In this document: positions 1-7,766 of the stretch, in pieces
Layout of the letters: the number at the start of each line of letters is the position of its first letter
How positions within the stretch are numbered: position 1 is the first letter of the stretch
Made by a program: the position numbers and the translations under genes
Notes under the pieces: generated by a model
Told to the model about the DNA's origin: nothing
Database searches by the model: none
The model's input: the letters and a program-made list of their open reading frames with translations, nothing else
NCBI GenBank assembly: GCA_051008185.1
Contig: JBPCXW010000154.1
Span: 1 to 20,406, forward strand
DNA: 20,406 nucleotides
Direction of reading: 5' to 3'
DNA from: CAXMWX01 sp051008185
GTDB lineage: Bacteria > Pseudomonadota > Gammaproteobacteria > Eutrophobiales > Eutrophobiaceae

Positions 1-823
1 AAATATGAGACACAATCAAATCAAAATGACCGGACGGGAAATTGGTCTGCTCAGCATTTTGTTGCGAATAATGAATACGTTTACCCAGGGCTTCCGCACG
101 GGCATGGGCATAACGTAACATCGGCGCGGCCACATCAATGGCATAGACTTCGGCATCGGGATATGCGTCCGCATAAGGTATGGTGCTATGCCCGACACTA
201 CACCCCAGATCCAGAATACGCCTGGGCTTGAAGTCAGGCTTTAGCTGTTTCAAATGCGCGACTGTTGATGCACCCATGTCATCATTGAACGGCCCCATTC
301 TGCCCATGGCATAGATATAAACCGCACGATCATAGATGGCACCGGCAACCACATCATTCTCCGTCTGTTCAGTGTGATAACCACCGGGCTGACAATGAAT
401 GTCCACCTGACGATGATAACGGGGGATTTCCAGATCCGGGTCCAGAGCCAAAGTTGCATATTCAGAACTGCTGCCATTGACACTGTCCAGCAATGCCTGC
501 CATTGACGTTGCACCGGAAGCTGCACAGATTTCCACATCATCTCCTGACTGCTTCTCAACAAGGAACTCCAGAATTGATACAGTTGCTGCTGTTCCATTT
601 TTTTCCGTACCTGTTGCCTGTTGTCAGGCTCTTTACCGGTTTCCGCCTTAATCTCCGGAACAACCTGTGTTTCATATAGCCCCCTGTTGCCCGGTGCAAT
701 TCTGGATGCAATGTGCAACTTGAAAGATTTGACAAACTCTTGTCTGGCAAAATCATTGGCATCGGCATCAACCAGTACGGAATGTTTAAACTGTGAACTT
801 TCATCAATAGTAGCCTGTGACAT
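1..823 (-). CDS. Class I SAM-dependent methyltransferase, C-terminus cut by window edge
   Basis: The reading frame starts at ATG 823 and stays open to the left edge, so about 274 residues are visible and the C-terminus is missing. The start follows GGAGAG in a good Shine-Dalgarno position. The methyltransferase core is clear: motif I (ILDLGCSVGHST, about residues 203-214) is the glycine-rich SAM loop, followed by an acidic end of strand 2 (YAIDVAAPM, D230) and a motif IV-like FDLIVSHI at the visible end. The first 150 or so residues do not look like a catalytic core and may be a helical substrate-binding or dimerisation part. It lies 11 bases after the bicupin gene and is the last visible member of the leftward operon. 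Methyl transfer from SAM to a small molecule in the cytoplasm is the expected activity; the acceptor is unknown. Confidence 0.88.
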   Translation of the reverse strand, partial: MSQATIDESSQFKHSVLVDADANDFARQEFVKSFKLHIASRIAPGNRGLYETQVVPEIKAETGKEPDNRQQVRKKMEQQQLYQFWSSLLRSSQEMMWKSVQLPVQRQWQALLDSVNGSSSEYATLALDPDLEIPRYHRQVDIHCQPGGYHTEQTENDVVAGAIYDRAVYIYAMGRMGPFNDDMGASTVAHLKQLKPDFKPRRILDLGCSVGHSTIPYADAYPDAEVYAIDVAAPMLRYAHARAEALGKRIHYSQQNAEQTNFPSGHFDLIVSHI

Positions 824-834
824 ACTCTCTCTCC

Positions 835-1815
835 TCAATCATGGCTATGGTGGTGGTGCTTGTGTGTGTGCCAGTGACTGTGATAATGCCCGTCTGTGGA
901 CGGTTTTTTCTTGGCGGCTTTGTTGCCGAGTAGTATGGCTGATTGTTCAAAATCCTCCGGGCCGTGGGGATGGTTGTGTGATTTGCTGACCATCCATTTG
1001 TATAACAACGGATCACGTTGATACAGGCGTGCCGCTGCCCGGTCCTGGTTTTCAACCGGGGTTGACCAGGGATTGTAGTGGAAGTAATTAAACAGTTTGG
1101 AATCCACCCGGCCCAGGGCGATGCAGCCGAATTCGGAGGCAAACGCGCCATGGTTGATGTAGGCGGGGCGCCAGAAATAACCGCCGCTGGGTATCTCGCC
1201 AAACTGCATCATCCAGGATGTGCCCCAGAGGTGATACGACTCCTCGGCACAATCGTGATAAGAGATATTATCCTGATAAAAATTTGGCGTCATGCAATAA
1301 AGGAAGGTCATCGCATACGACATCGGATTGAAGTTCAACAGTTTAATCATGCAACCGGAGGCCACCGAGGGCTTGGTTACATTGCCCACCGCCCACGGGA
1401 TATCCAGATAGGAATCCACATCGTGATACAGATCACGCTGCGCCAGGGCATGATGCTCCGTCGCCTCAACCAGACTGGGTTCGCCGGTGTTATACATCAT
1501 CAGCACCAAAGCACCCTGCTCCGTGCTGATGGCGGGCAAGACATAACCGGCAGGCACATAAAAATAATGCCCCTTGCGTACCGTGCGCTCGCCCAACTGC
1601 AACTCCCCCTCAATAACGATCATTTCCATTTCCGACCAGGAAAAACCGGGCGGTTGCTTGTAACCGCCATCAAACTGCACCGTCATACTGCAAGCACCGG
1701 TGTCGCCATCCATACTCAACATCTTGTAGCGCATGCCGCGACCAAAGCCGGGCAGGTTCATATTTTTGAATGTTACATCTCTATCAACAAAAGGTTCTAT
1801 ATGTGGACGTGCCAT
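835..1815 (-). CDS. DUF4437-like bicupin with C-terminal histidine-rich tail
   Basis: A 326-residue cytoplasmic protein without a signal peptide. An N-terminal cupin is visible around residues 55-110 (MIVIEGELQLGERTVRKGHYFYVPAG, the strand-turn-strand pattern with G-x-P-x-G-like VPAG). A second cupin half spans about 180-235, with H187, E191/E192 and H222 as candidate metal ligands (SYHDCAEESYHLWG and NHG). The last 17 residues (YHSHWHTHKHHHHSHD, preceded by GH) contain ten histidines and look like a metal-binding tail. Cupins of this kind are metal-dependent oxygenases, isomerases or binding proteins; no reaction can be assigned. The start ATG at 1815 follows GGAG. The gene sits 14 bases after the 97-residue gene and 11 bases before the methyltransferase, so co-transcription is likely. 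It shares the cupin theme with the exported protein at 19322-20320. Confidence 0.85.
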   Translation of the reverse strand: MARPHIEPFVDRDVTFKNMNLPGFGRGMRYKMLSMDGDTGACSMTVQFDGGYKQPPGFSWSEMEMIVIEGELQLGERTVRKGHYFYVPAGYVLPAISTEQGALVLMMYNTGEPSLVEATEHHALAQRDLYHDVDSYLDIPWAVGNVTKPSVASGCMIKLLNFNPMSYAMTFLYCMTPNFYQDNISYHDCAEESYHLWGTSWMMQFGEIPSGGYFWRPAYINHGAFASEFGCIALGRVDSKLFNYFHYNPWSTPVENQDRAAARLYQRDPLLYKWMVSKSHNHPHGPEDFEQSAILLGNKAAKKKPSTDGHYHSHWHTHKHHHHSHD

Positions 1816-1829
1816 AAGTCATCTCCAAT

Positions 1830-2123
1830 TCAGGATTCCGGATCAACACCGTATTTCCAGACCACCCGATCTTCCTTGTCATCGGGTTTCACCGGCAGGT
1901 TTTCGCGTTTGATAACCACCTTGTTATCGCCATCAACATTAAAGCCGCGGCTACTAATGCGATCAAAAAATTCCTCATACCACTTCGCCCGCCGTGGCGC
2001 CAGATCCTGCATTTGCTGATCAATTTTCGCAAACCGCTGTTCCTGATCGTCAAGTTCCTCCTTGACCCAGGCATCTTCCTCTTTCGTACGTTTGTGTTCA
2101 ATGAACAGATTTTTAAATGTCAT
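1830..2123 (-). CDS. Small highly charged hypothetical protein (97 aa)
   Basis: I do not recognise a family. The protein is 97 residues, rich in Glu, Asp, Lys and Arg, with no signal peptide, no membrane segment and no Cys. Residues about 10-45 (from HKRTKEEDAWVKEELDDQEQ onward) have heptad-like spacing and could form a helix or short coiled coil; the C-terminal part contains aromatic residues (KWYEEFF, VVWKYG). The start ATG 2123 has a good GGGAG Shine-Dalgarno about eight bases upstream. Position supports a real gene: same strand, 89 bases after the FAD oxidase stop and 14 bases before the bicupin start. A small accessory subunit or partner of the oxidase or the bicupin is possible but is only inferred from position. 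Confidence 0.72.
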   Translation of the reverse strand: MTFKNLFIEHKRTKEEDAWVKEELDDQEQRFAKIDQQMQDLAPRRAKWYEEFFDRISSRGFNVDGDNKVVIKRENLPVKPDDKEDRVVWKYGVDPES

Positions 2124-2212
2124 CGTTTTTACTCCCGATTGAAAACCAATTATGCACCATCAGAGCCCTGCTTGCACTTGCCGATTTTATCAGGGATTTG
2201 TTGCGCCATAGC

Positions 2213-3793
2213 CTATAGCCCCAGCGATCCCGGATTGATACGGTTATCAGGATCAAGCAAACGCTTGATCCCCTCCACGACTGCCCATGCCGAGGCCTCT
2301 ATCCCGTCCCGGTAGCGATAACTCTTGCCGATTTGCAGGTGTATGCCGCCCGCCTCGCTAAACAGATCAATCAAGGTCTGTCTCAATCCGGCAACCGCCT
2401 CGCTCGCGGCGGAATTGGCCTCATAGCCCTTGAGCTTCTTCAGCACAGCGGGCTCAATGGTGTCCCTGTGTATCTCCATCAGGGCATCAGGCCAAAAGAA
2501 AACCGGCTCAATAATAAAACAACCGGTCGCTACCGTGGCATACAAAAAGCCCACCCCTATCTGATGTTGCTGCACGAGTGCGTGGTTATCAGCAAAGACT
2601 TTTTCCACCGCCTCAATCATATCGGTGACCCTGGAGTGCGGCACCAACACATGAATCGGCACCCATCTTTCCCCGCCGGGGCCGACCACATTGTTCAGCG
2701 GAGTAAAAGGATTGGCCCGGAGCAGGGTCGGAATACTGGCTTCAATCTGCCTGCCCTCATGTTGTCGGCATATCGCTTCCACCCTGGCCAGAGCCGCATC
2801 GGCGGTACTGTCCTGCCGCTCCTCAATCATGATATGCAACGAATAATCCACCTCATCCATAAACCCCCTGCCGGCCGTGACCAGTTTCGTCCCCTCTTTC
2901 AACGCGTTCAGCACCGAGCCACTGGCCTTCATTACCGCGCCAAGTGCCTTCACATCCTGCCTGACGCTCTCCCGTATCATGCGTTGCCGTTGCAGATAGG
3001 GATCAAACGCAAAACACTCCATAGCCAAATCCTCTCTGGCGATCTCCGACATGGCCTGCACCAGTTGTGCATGAGTTTTAAAATCAAACGAGGCACCGCG
3101 GCGCACCTCGTAGTCAGGTATTAAACGCAAGGTGGCGCGGGTCTTGATCCCCAGCGCACCGGTATCACAACAAAACAGGCCGGTAAGATCAGGGCCGTAA
3201 TATCGGAAAAACGGGCTACCGCCCCGCTTGGCATCGGAGCCGGTATTCACCACACTGCCATCGGCCAGCACTACTTCCAGACTCAACACCGAATCCACCG
3301 CACTGCCGTAACGCCCGGAGCCCCAGAAGATACTGTTCTGCGATAAACCACCGCCCACCGTCGCCTTAATCCCCGACAAGGTGCCCCAATACGGCGTGCG
3401 CAGGCCGCTACCCTGCAAGGCCTCATGCAATTGCTTCCAGGTGCAACCACATTCAACAGTCACATACATATCCTGCCGGTTGATCTCTATGATGCGATCA
3501 AGCCGCTGTATATCAATCAAAATGGAATCAGGCTCGGCGGCCAGATAACCGCCGGTGTAAGACATCCCCCCGCCGCGAGTGATCACGGCATGTCCCGCCT
3601 GTGTAGCACAGGCCACCAGTTGTGCCAGTTGTGCCGTATCAGTCGGCCGCACCACGGCCAGCACCGGCATGGAGCGGGAATAAATATCCTGTGAATAGAA
3701 TTGCCGGCTGGCCTCGTCCGTCAGGACGGCCTCCGGCCCCGCAATGCGGGTCAGTTCATCAATAATAGTTGTTGTGGTGTCTGCTTGTGTCAT
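2213..3793 (-). CDS. FAD-binding oxidoreductase (GlcD/vanillyl-alcohol-oxidase superfamily)
   Basis: A 526-residue flavoprotein. The N-terminal PCMH-type FAD domain is seen in the order VVRPTDTAQLAQLVACA, then RGGGMSYTGG, then VTVECGCTWKQLHEAL and KATVGGGLSQNSIFWGSGRYG followed by VLSLEVVLADGSVV. The C-terminal FAD-linked oxidase domain ends in KRLLDPDNRINPGSLGL, the typical GlcD-like terminus. Such enzymes oxidise hydroxy acids, alcohols or phenols in the cytoplasm or at the membrane. The substrate here is unknown; phenol-oxidising VAO-like members are an alternative to hydroxy-acid dehydrogenases. The frame could open at TTG 3838, but ATG 3793 is preferred because GGGAAA lies just upstream and the extra 15 residues show no family character. 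It is the first gene of the leftward operon, divergent from the MDR gene at 3909. Confidence 0.88.
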   Translation of the reverse strand: MTQADTTTTIIDELTRIAGPEAVLTDEASRQFYSQDIYSRSMPVLAVVRPTDTAQLAQLVACATQAGHAVITRGGGMSYTGGYLAAEPDSILIDIQRLDRIIEINRQDMYVTVECGCTWKQLHEALQGSGLRTPYWGTLSGIKATVGGGLSQNSIFWGSGRYGSAVDSVLSLEVVLADGSVVNTGSDAKRGGSPFFRYYGPDLTGLFCCDTGALGIKTRATLRLIPDYEVRRGASFDFKTHAQLVQAMSEIAREDLAMECFAFDPYLQRQRMIRESVRQDVKALGAVMKASGSVLNALKEGTKLVTAGRGFMDEVDYSLHIMIEERQDSTADAALARVEAICRQHEGRQIEASIPTLLRANPFTPLNNVVGPGGERWVPIHVLVPHSRVTDMIEAVEKVFADNHALVQQHQIGVGFLYATVATGCFIIEPVFFWPDALMEIHRDTIEPAVLKKLKGYEANSAASEAVAGLRQTLIDLFSEAGGIHLQIGKSYRYRDGIEASAWAVVEGIKRLLDPDNRINPGSLGL

Positions 3794-3908
3794 GCTATTT
3801 CCCGTTTTTGAGCGACAAGACGACTGGTCAAAATTCAATCAGGTTGTATTTAAATTATAACATTATATCATTAGGGCATAGCAAGAGGGCAAAACAGGGC
3901 ACAATGCG
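3794..3908. promoter_or_regulatory. Divergent AT-rich promoter region between the two operons
   Basis: The 115 bases between the FAD oxidase and the first MDR gene hold the only strongly AT-rich stretch nearby (about 3846-3875). On the minus strand there are two perfect TATAAT hexamers (3867-3862 and 3859-3854); on the plus strand TATAAC (3856-3861) and TATATC (3864-3869). No convincing -35 box accompanies any of them, which would fit an activator-dependent or otherwise regulated promoter pair. The 19-base stretch 3856-3874 recurs with few changes at 15534-15552 and 19230-19248 (see separate entries). Promoter function is inferred from divergent gene order and the -10-like boxes. Confidence 0.5.
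3856..3874 (+). promoter_or_regulatory. Copy 1 of shared 19-bp motif
   Basis: TATAACATTATATCATTAG. It matches the site at 19230-19248 at 17 of 19 positions and the one at 15534-15552 at 16 of 19. It contains an imperfect direct repeat, ATAACATT then ATATCATT. A shared operator is possible. AT-rich promoter composition is the alternative. Confidence 0.4.
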
Positions 3909-4907
3909 ATGACACAAAACATTCAGGTACGGCTCAAACACCGCTCAAAAGGCACGCCGGTGGAGACGGATTTCACCGTTGTGGAGCAGCAATGCGACAA
4001 ACCAGGCAACGACGAACTGCTGTGTGAAACCCTCTACCTGTCTCTGGACCCATACCTGCGCGGCAGGATCAGCGGCCGTCATATATCTGGGCCGATAGCC
4101 GAAGGCGAGCTGATGGCAGGCGAGGCCATCAGCCGGGTAATCAAATCAAACGCGAAGTCATTCAAGGCGGGCGATATTGTCGCGGCCCACAGCGGTTGGC
4201 AAAGCCACGCCGTCATCGCAGCAGCGGACGCCCGTCCGGTAGATGCGGGGCTGGGCCCCTTATCCACCCTGCTCGGTATCCTCGGTATGCCCGGCCTCAC
4301 CGCCTACGCCGGCATGACCCGGCTGGCGGAACTCAAGGCCGATGACACCGTGGTGGTATCCGCCGCCTCCGGCCCGGTAGGTTGCATGGTCGGGCAGATA
4401 GCCAAAATACACGGTTGCCGGATAGTCGGCATCGCCGGTTCCAAACAGAAATGCGACTGGCTGATCTCCGACGCCGGTTTTGATGAGTGCATCAATTACA
4501 AACAGGAGGACATCCGGGCCGGCCTGCAACGCACCTGCCCGGATGGTATTGATGTGTATTTTGATAATGTAGGCGGCGATATGCTACAGGCCAATATGGA
4601 ACAACTGGCACTGGGCGCGCGGGTTATCCTGTGCGGCCTGATGGCGCAATACAACAGCGATGATATGCCGCCGGGGCCAAACCCTGTTTTTGTCATCAAG
4701 GCCAGGGCGACCGTGCGCGGGATGGTAGTCTATGACCATGAAGACCTGCGACCCGAGTTTGAACAACAGGTAAGCAGTTGGTTGAAAGAAGGCAAGATTG
4801 CCTATCTGGAAGACACCGTGCAAGGTCTGGAGGCCGCCATTGGTTTATTCTGTCGACTCATGCGCGGCGAGAACACCGGCAAGGCCATAGTCAAGATAAA
4901 TGAATAA
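3909..4907 (+). CDS. NADP-dependent zinc-free MDR oxidoreductase (enone/prostaglandin-reductase type), copy 1
   Basis: A 332-residue medium-chain dehydrogenase/reductase of the leukotriene B4 dehydrogenase / CurA-like branch, which reduces the C=C bond of alpha,beta-unsaturated carbonyls with NADPH in the cytoplasm. The branch signature SLDPYLRGR is at residues 45-53. The Rossmann loop SAASGPVGCMVGQIAK is at 151-166, followed by GCRIVGIAGSKQKC and the family block DVYFDNVGGDMLQ. No structural or catalytic zinc cysteine set is present. ATG 3909 is preceded by AGGG about ten bases upstream; the ATG five bases earlier is closed after two codons. It opens the seven-gene rightward operon, and its stop overlaps the VOC gene by eight bases. 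A paralogue lies at 5411-6430. The true substrate is not deducible. Confidence 0.9.
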   Translation: MTQNIQVRLKHRSKGTPVETDFTVVEQQCDKPGNDELLCETLYLSLDPYLRGRISGRHISGPIAEGELMAGEAISRVIKSNAKSFKAGDIVAAHSGWQSHAVIAAADARPVDAGLGPLSTLLGILGMPGLTAYAGMTRLAELKADDTVVVSAASGPVGCMVGQIAKIHGCRIVGIAGSKQKCDWLISDAGFDECINYKQEDIRAGLQRTCPDGIDVYFDNVGGDMLQANMEQLALGARVILCGLMAQYNSDDMPPGPNPVFVIKARATVRGMVVYDHEDLRPEFEQQVSSWLKEGKIAYLEDTVQGLEAAIGLFCRLMRGENTGKAIVKINE

Positions 4908-5379
4908 AGTCCCCACTGATTTCCGCCGTGCCACCATGCTGGTCAATGAGATTGACATCCCGCTACAGATTTACCGCGACATTCTCGGCATGCAAACCTA
5001 CTACGATGATGAGGTAACCATCTCCGGTGTCGGCCTGCCCGCCGGTGAGCCCGGCTCAAAGGCCAGACTGGTGATCCTGCAAGCCAACGATCCGTATATC
5101 GGTATGCTCGGCATACTGCAATACCTGCAACCGCCCTTGCCGACACCCCCACCCCGCGCCAAAAAACTGGGAGTGGGTGACACGGTATTCGTGATGAACT
5201 CCGATGATGTTGAGACAGTGCATAAAAAACTTTGTGAGTTGGAAGGCGTGTATATCCAGAGCGAACCCCATGTCTCCGAATACCCCAAACCCGATGGCGG
5301 CGTATTCCGCCTGCTCGGCATGAGTTTTTTTGACCCCAACGGCTATTTTGTTGAAATAAATCAATGGCTGGACAGGTAA
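4900..5379 (+). CDS. VOC (glyoxalase/bleomycin-resistance/dioxygenase fold) protein, cytoplasmic
   Basis: A 159-residue protein with one visible vicinal-oxygen-chelate repeat pair. It starts with RRATMLVNEIDIPLQIYRDI, the strand-helix opening with the YRDILG motif, and ends with FFDPNGYFVEINQW, the typical DPNG-x-x-x-E-I closing strand. The Glu in YFVEIN is at the usual last metal-ligand site. The His normally found in the first strand is not seen (Ala-Thr there), so the metal site may be altered. The start ATG overlaps the upstream MDR stop (ATGAATAA), suggesting translational coupling. VOC proteins include lyases, isomerases, dioxygenases and binding proteins; which applies here is unknown. 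The next gene follows after 31 bases. Confidence 0.85.
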   Translation: MNKVPTDFRRATMLVNEIDIPLQIYRDILGMQTYYDDEVTISGVGLPAGEPGSKARLVILQANDPYIGMLGILQYLQPPLPTPPPRAKKLGVGDTVFVMNSDDVETVHKKLCELEGVYIQSEPHVSEYPKPDGGVFRLLGMSFFDPNGYFVEINQWLDR

Positions 5380-5410
5380 GATCGGTCTCACCCGCTTTGA
5401 TGAGTGATGC

Positions 5411-6430
5411 ATGTGTGCCGAACTGAATCGGCAGTGGCGTTTGGCGGCAAGGCCGATGGGTAATGTCAAACCCTCGGACTTCAGTTATGTAGAGGCACCA
5501 ATCCCCGAACCGGCGGAGGGTGAGTTTTTATTGCAGACGATGTACCTCGGTGTCGTGCCGGTGATGCGTATGTATATGCTGGAAACTGGCGGCGCCGGTG
5601 AGATGATATTGAACATCGGTGATTTGATCCACGGCCGCGGTGTGGGCCGGATCATTCAATCACGGCATCCCGATTACCAACAGGGAGAGATCGTGCAAGG
5701 GCAAATCGGCTGGCAGACCTATCATGTCACCCGCGCCGCGCCACAGGAACGCTATTTCAAATGCCGTGACTATGACCTGAGTTGGTCACTGGCCGCGGGC
5801 GTGCTGGGTATGACGGGCCTCAGTGCCTGGGGCGGTTTTTTTAACTGCGCCAAGCCCAAACCGGGTGATGTGGTCGTGGTATCCGCCGCTGCCGGCGGTG
5901 TAGGCTCGCTGGTAATCCAACTGGCAAAGATCGCCGGTTGCCGGGTGATTGGTATTACCGGCAGCCAAAAAAAATGTGACTTTGTAAAACAACTGGCCTG
6001 TGATGAGGCCATTGATTATAAAACTGAAGATGTAGCGGCAAAGCTTGCCGAATACTGCCCCGCCGGTATAGACATTTATTTTGATAATGTGGGCGGGGAC
6101 ATACTCGGCATCTGTCTGGAACAACTTGCCTTTGAGGCGCGTATAGTCCTGTGCGGTTCCATCTCGGAATATCTGGCAGACGAACGGCCCGGGCTAAAGA
6201 ACTATACCCGGCTGAGATCGGTTAACGGCTCCATGCACGGTTTTTTTGTTTATAACTACGCACACCAGTTTTATCAGGCCACCGATGAACTCGCCGCCTG
6301 GATCAAGACCGGACAACTAGAACCGGTGCAAGATATGATGCAAGGTTTTGAAAATATGCCGGCCGCACTGGCCGGACTCTATACCGGTAATAATGTCGGT
6401 GTACAATGCTGTACAGTACGGGAGGAATAA
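5411..6430 (+). CDS. NADP-dependent zinc-free MDR oxidoreductase, diverged copy 2
   Basis: A 339-residue paralogue of the gene at 3909. The nucleotide loop is intact (VVVSAAAGGVGSLVIQLAK, residues 155-173, then GCRVIGITGSQKKC) and the family block DIYFDNVGGDILG is conserved, so NADPH binding is expected. The N-terminal substrate domain has diverged: where copy 1 has YLSLDPYLRGR, this protein has YLGVVPVMRMY (residues 46-56), losing the Asp-Pro characteristic of prostaglandin-reductase-like enzymes. A different substrate or product is likely. No strong Shine-Dalgarno precedes ATG 5411; translation may depend on the upstream VOC gene. The end of the gene, GGAGGAATAA, doubles as the Shine-Dalgarno of the MFS gene. 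Two T7 runs and one A8 run lie in the gene without disturbing the frame. Confidence 0.88.
   Translation: MCAELNRQWRLAARPMGNVKPSDFSYVEAPIPEPAEGEFLLQTMYLGVVPVMRMYMLETGGAGEMILNIGDLIHGRGVGRIIQSRHPDYQQGEIVQGQIGWQTYHVTRAAPQERYFKCRDYDLSWSLAAGVLGMTGLSAWGGFFNCAKPKPGDVVVVSAAAGGVGSLVIQLAKIAGCRVIGITGSQKKCDFVKQLACDEAIDYKTEDVAAKLAEYCPAGIDIYFDNVGGDILGICLEQLAFEARIVLCGSISEYLADERPGLKNYTRLRSVNGSMHGFFVYNYAHQFYQATDELAAWIKTGQLEPVQDMMQGFENMPAALAGLYTGNNVGVQCCTVREE
6421..6425 (+). promoter_or_regulatory. Shine-Dalgarno GGAGG fixing the MFS start at 6432
   Basis: A perfect GGAGG lies six bases before ATG 6432 and inside the last codons of the MDR gene. It rules out the in-frame ATG at 6348, which would place 28 extra hydrophilic residues before the MFS and overlap the upstream gene by over 80 bases. 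Confidence 0.8.
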
Positions 6431-6431
6431 C

Positions 6432-7766
6432 ATGACGACAAACAACACTTACCCCAGTGCCGGTTACGCCTGGTATATGGTCATTCTTTTAACGGTCGCG
6501 TATATCTGCTCTTTTACCGACAGATATGTCCTGGGACTGTTGATAGAACCGATCAAGGCGGAGATGCAATTATCCGACACACAGATCAGCCTGTTACTCG
6601 GCCCGGCCTTTGCCATTTTCTACGCCACCATGGGTTTGCCTCTGGGCTGGCTGGCGGATCGCAAACGCCGCACCTGGATTGTCGCCGCCGGTATCGCCGT
6701 CTGGTCAGCGGCCACCGCCGCCTCCGGGCTGGCGAAAAATTTCATGCACCTATTCATCGCCCGTATGAGCGTCGGTGTCGGCGAGGCGACGCTGAGTCCC
6801 TGCGCCATGTCCATGGTCTCCGACAGTTTTCCCAAAGAAAAGCGCGGCAAGCCGATTGCCTTTTATTCCATGTCCATAGGTATTGGTGCGGCCATCGCCT
6901 CGCTGTTCAGCGGCGTGGTGTTGAAATGGGCCGAGGGTGTCACCTTCATCAATCTACCTCTGGTGGGTGATGTTGCACCCTGGCAATTTGTTTTTATCAC
7001 TGTCGGTATGCCGGGTCTGATTCTGGCCCTGTTATTTTTCCTGCTACGCGAGCCAAAACGCCAACAGGCAACCGAGACCGTTGATGTCGGCAACGCCAAC
7101 CTGCTGGACACACTGAAGTTCATCATGGAGCGCCGGGTAGCCTTCGGTAGTTTTCTGTCAATATTCTGCCTGATGACGATCATTGCCTACAGCCAGGGCT
7201 GGCTGGCGGCGATGTTCTGGCGTACCTGGGGTTGGGAGGCCTCAAAATACGCCCTGATCAACGGTGGCATACTGTTACTGGTCGGCCCGGCAACGGTGAA
7301 CCTGTCGGGCTGGTATTCTGATCGCCTGTTCAACCGGGATATAACGGATGCCCCCTTGAGAATAGCCATTGTCGGTGCGGTTATTATGATTTTCAGCGGC
7401 ATTGCCGCGCCGCTCATGCCGTCAGCCGCGCTGGCCATGTTTGTCTATGCGATTAACGCCATCGGTATCTCCATGACAACGGCAACAGGTGTAACCGCGT
7501 TGCTCAATATCACACCGGACAAGATCCGCGCCCAAACCGTCGCCTTCTATTATATGGTAATCAGTCTGGCCGGCTTGTTGCTCGGCCCGACAACAGTCGG
7601 CATCCTCACCGATCAGTTTTTTGGTGAACAAAACATGCGGTATTCCATGACCATGCTACCGCTTATCTACGGCTTGCCCGTGCTATTGCTACTCCCGGTT
7701 ATCAGACGCAGCTATGCCAAAATCTATGACGAAGTACAACAGCAGACCGTACCACCCCATGCCTAA
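6432..7766 (+). CDS. MFS transporter, spinster-like
   Basis: A 444-residue major facilitator superfamily carrier of the inner membrane with about 12 hydrophobic segments. The first segment carries the acidic-Arg pair in SFTDRYVLGLLIEPIK (residues 27-42), typical of spinster-like members, and the loop between TM2 and TM3 has motif A as GLPLGWLADRKRRTW. A second conserved block, RMSVGVGEATLSPCAMSMVS, follows. Transport is expected to be proton-coupled; members of this branch are often encoded beside TonB receptors in catabolic clusters. It follows the MDR stop by one base and overlaps the hydrolase-fold gene by eight bases (ATGCCTAA), so it belongs to the operon. Uptake of the operon's substrate or a periplasmic product is the likely job; direction and cargo are inferred. 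Confidence 0.9.
   Translation: MTTNNTYPSAGYAWYMVILLTVAYICSFTDRYVLGLLIEPIKAEMQLSDTQISLLLGPAFAIFYATMGLPLGWLADRKRRTWIVAAGIAVWSAATAASGLAKNFMHLFIARMSVGVGEATLSPCAMSMVSDSFPKEKRGKPIAFYSMSIGIGAAIASLFSGVVLKWAEGVTFINLPLVGDVAPWQFVFITVGMPGLILALLFFLLREPKRQQATETVDVGNANLLDTLKFIMERRVAFGSFLSIFCLMTIIAYSQGWLAAMFWRTWGWEASKYALINGGILLLVGPATVNLSGWYSDRLFNRDITDAPLRIAIVGAVIMIFSGIAAPLMPSAALAMFVYAINAIGISMTTATGVTALLNITPDKIRAQTVAFYYMVISLAGLLLGPTTVGILTDQFFGEQNMRYSMTMLPLIYGLPVLLLLPVIRRSYAKIYDEVQQQTVPPHA

Noticed and set aside
1078..2019. Long plus-strand open frame (313 codons) opposite the bicupin
   Set aside because: It is antisense to a well-supported gene with a Shine-Dalgarno and cupin motifs; its translation is rich in His, Arg, Gln and Ile with no domain.
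2333..3124. Plus-strand open frame (263 codons) opposite the FAD oxidase
   Set aside because: Shadow of a clear FAD-binding gene; no motif and low-complexity composition.
3794..3838. TTG-started extension of the FAD oxidase
   Set aside because: No Shine-Dalgarno for TTG 3838, whereas ATG 3793 has GGGAAA upstream.
5967..5974. A8 run in the second MDR gene as a second slippage site
   Set aside because: Short run in a cytoplasmic enzyme gene, encoding Gln-Lys-Lys conserved with the paralogue (SKQKC/SQKKC).
6348..6431. N-terminal extension of the MFS gene
   Set aside because: It overlaps the MDR gene and precedes a perfect GGAGG that serves ATG 6432.
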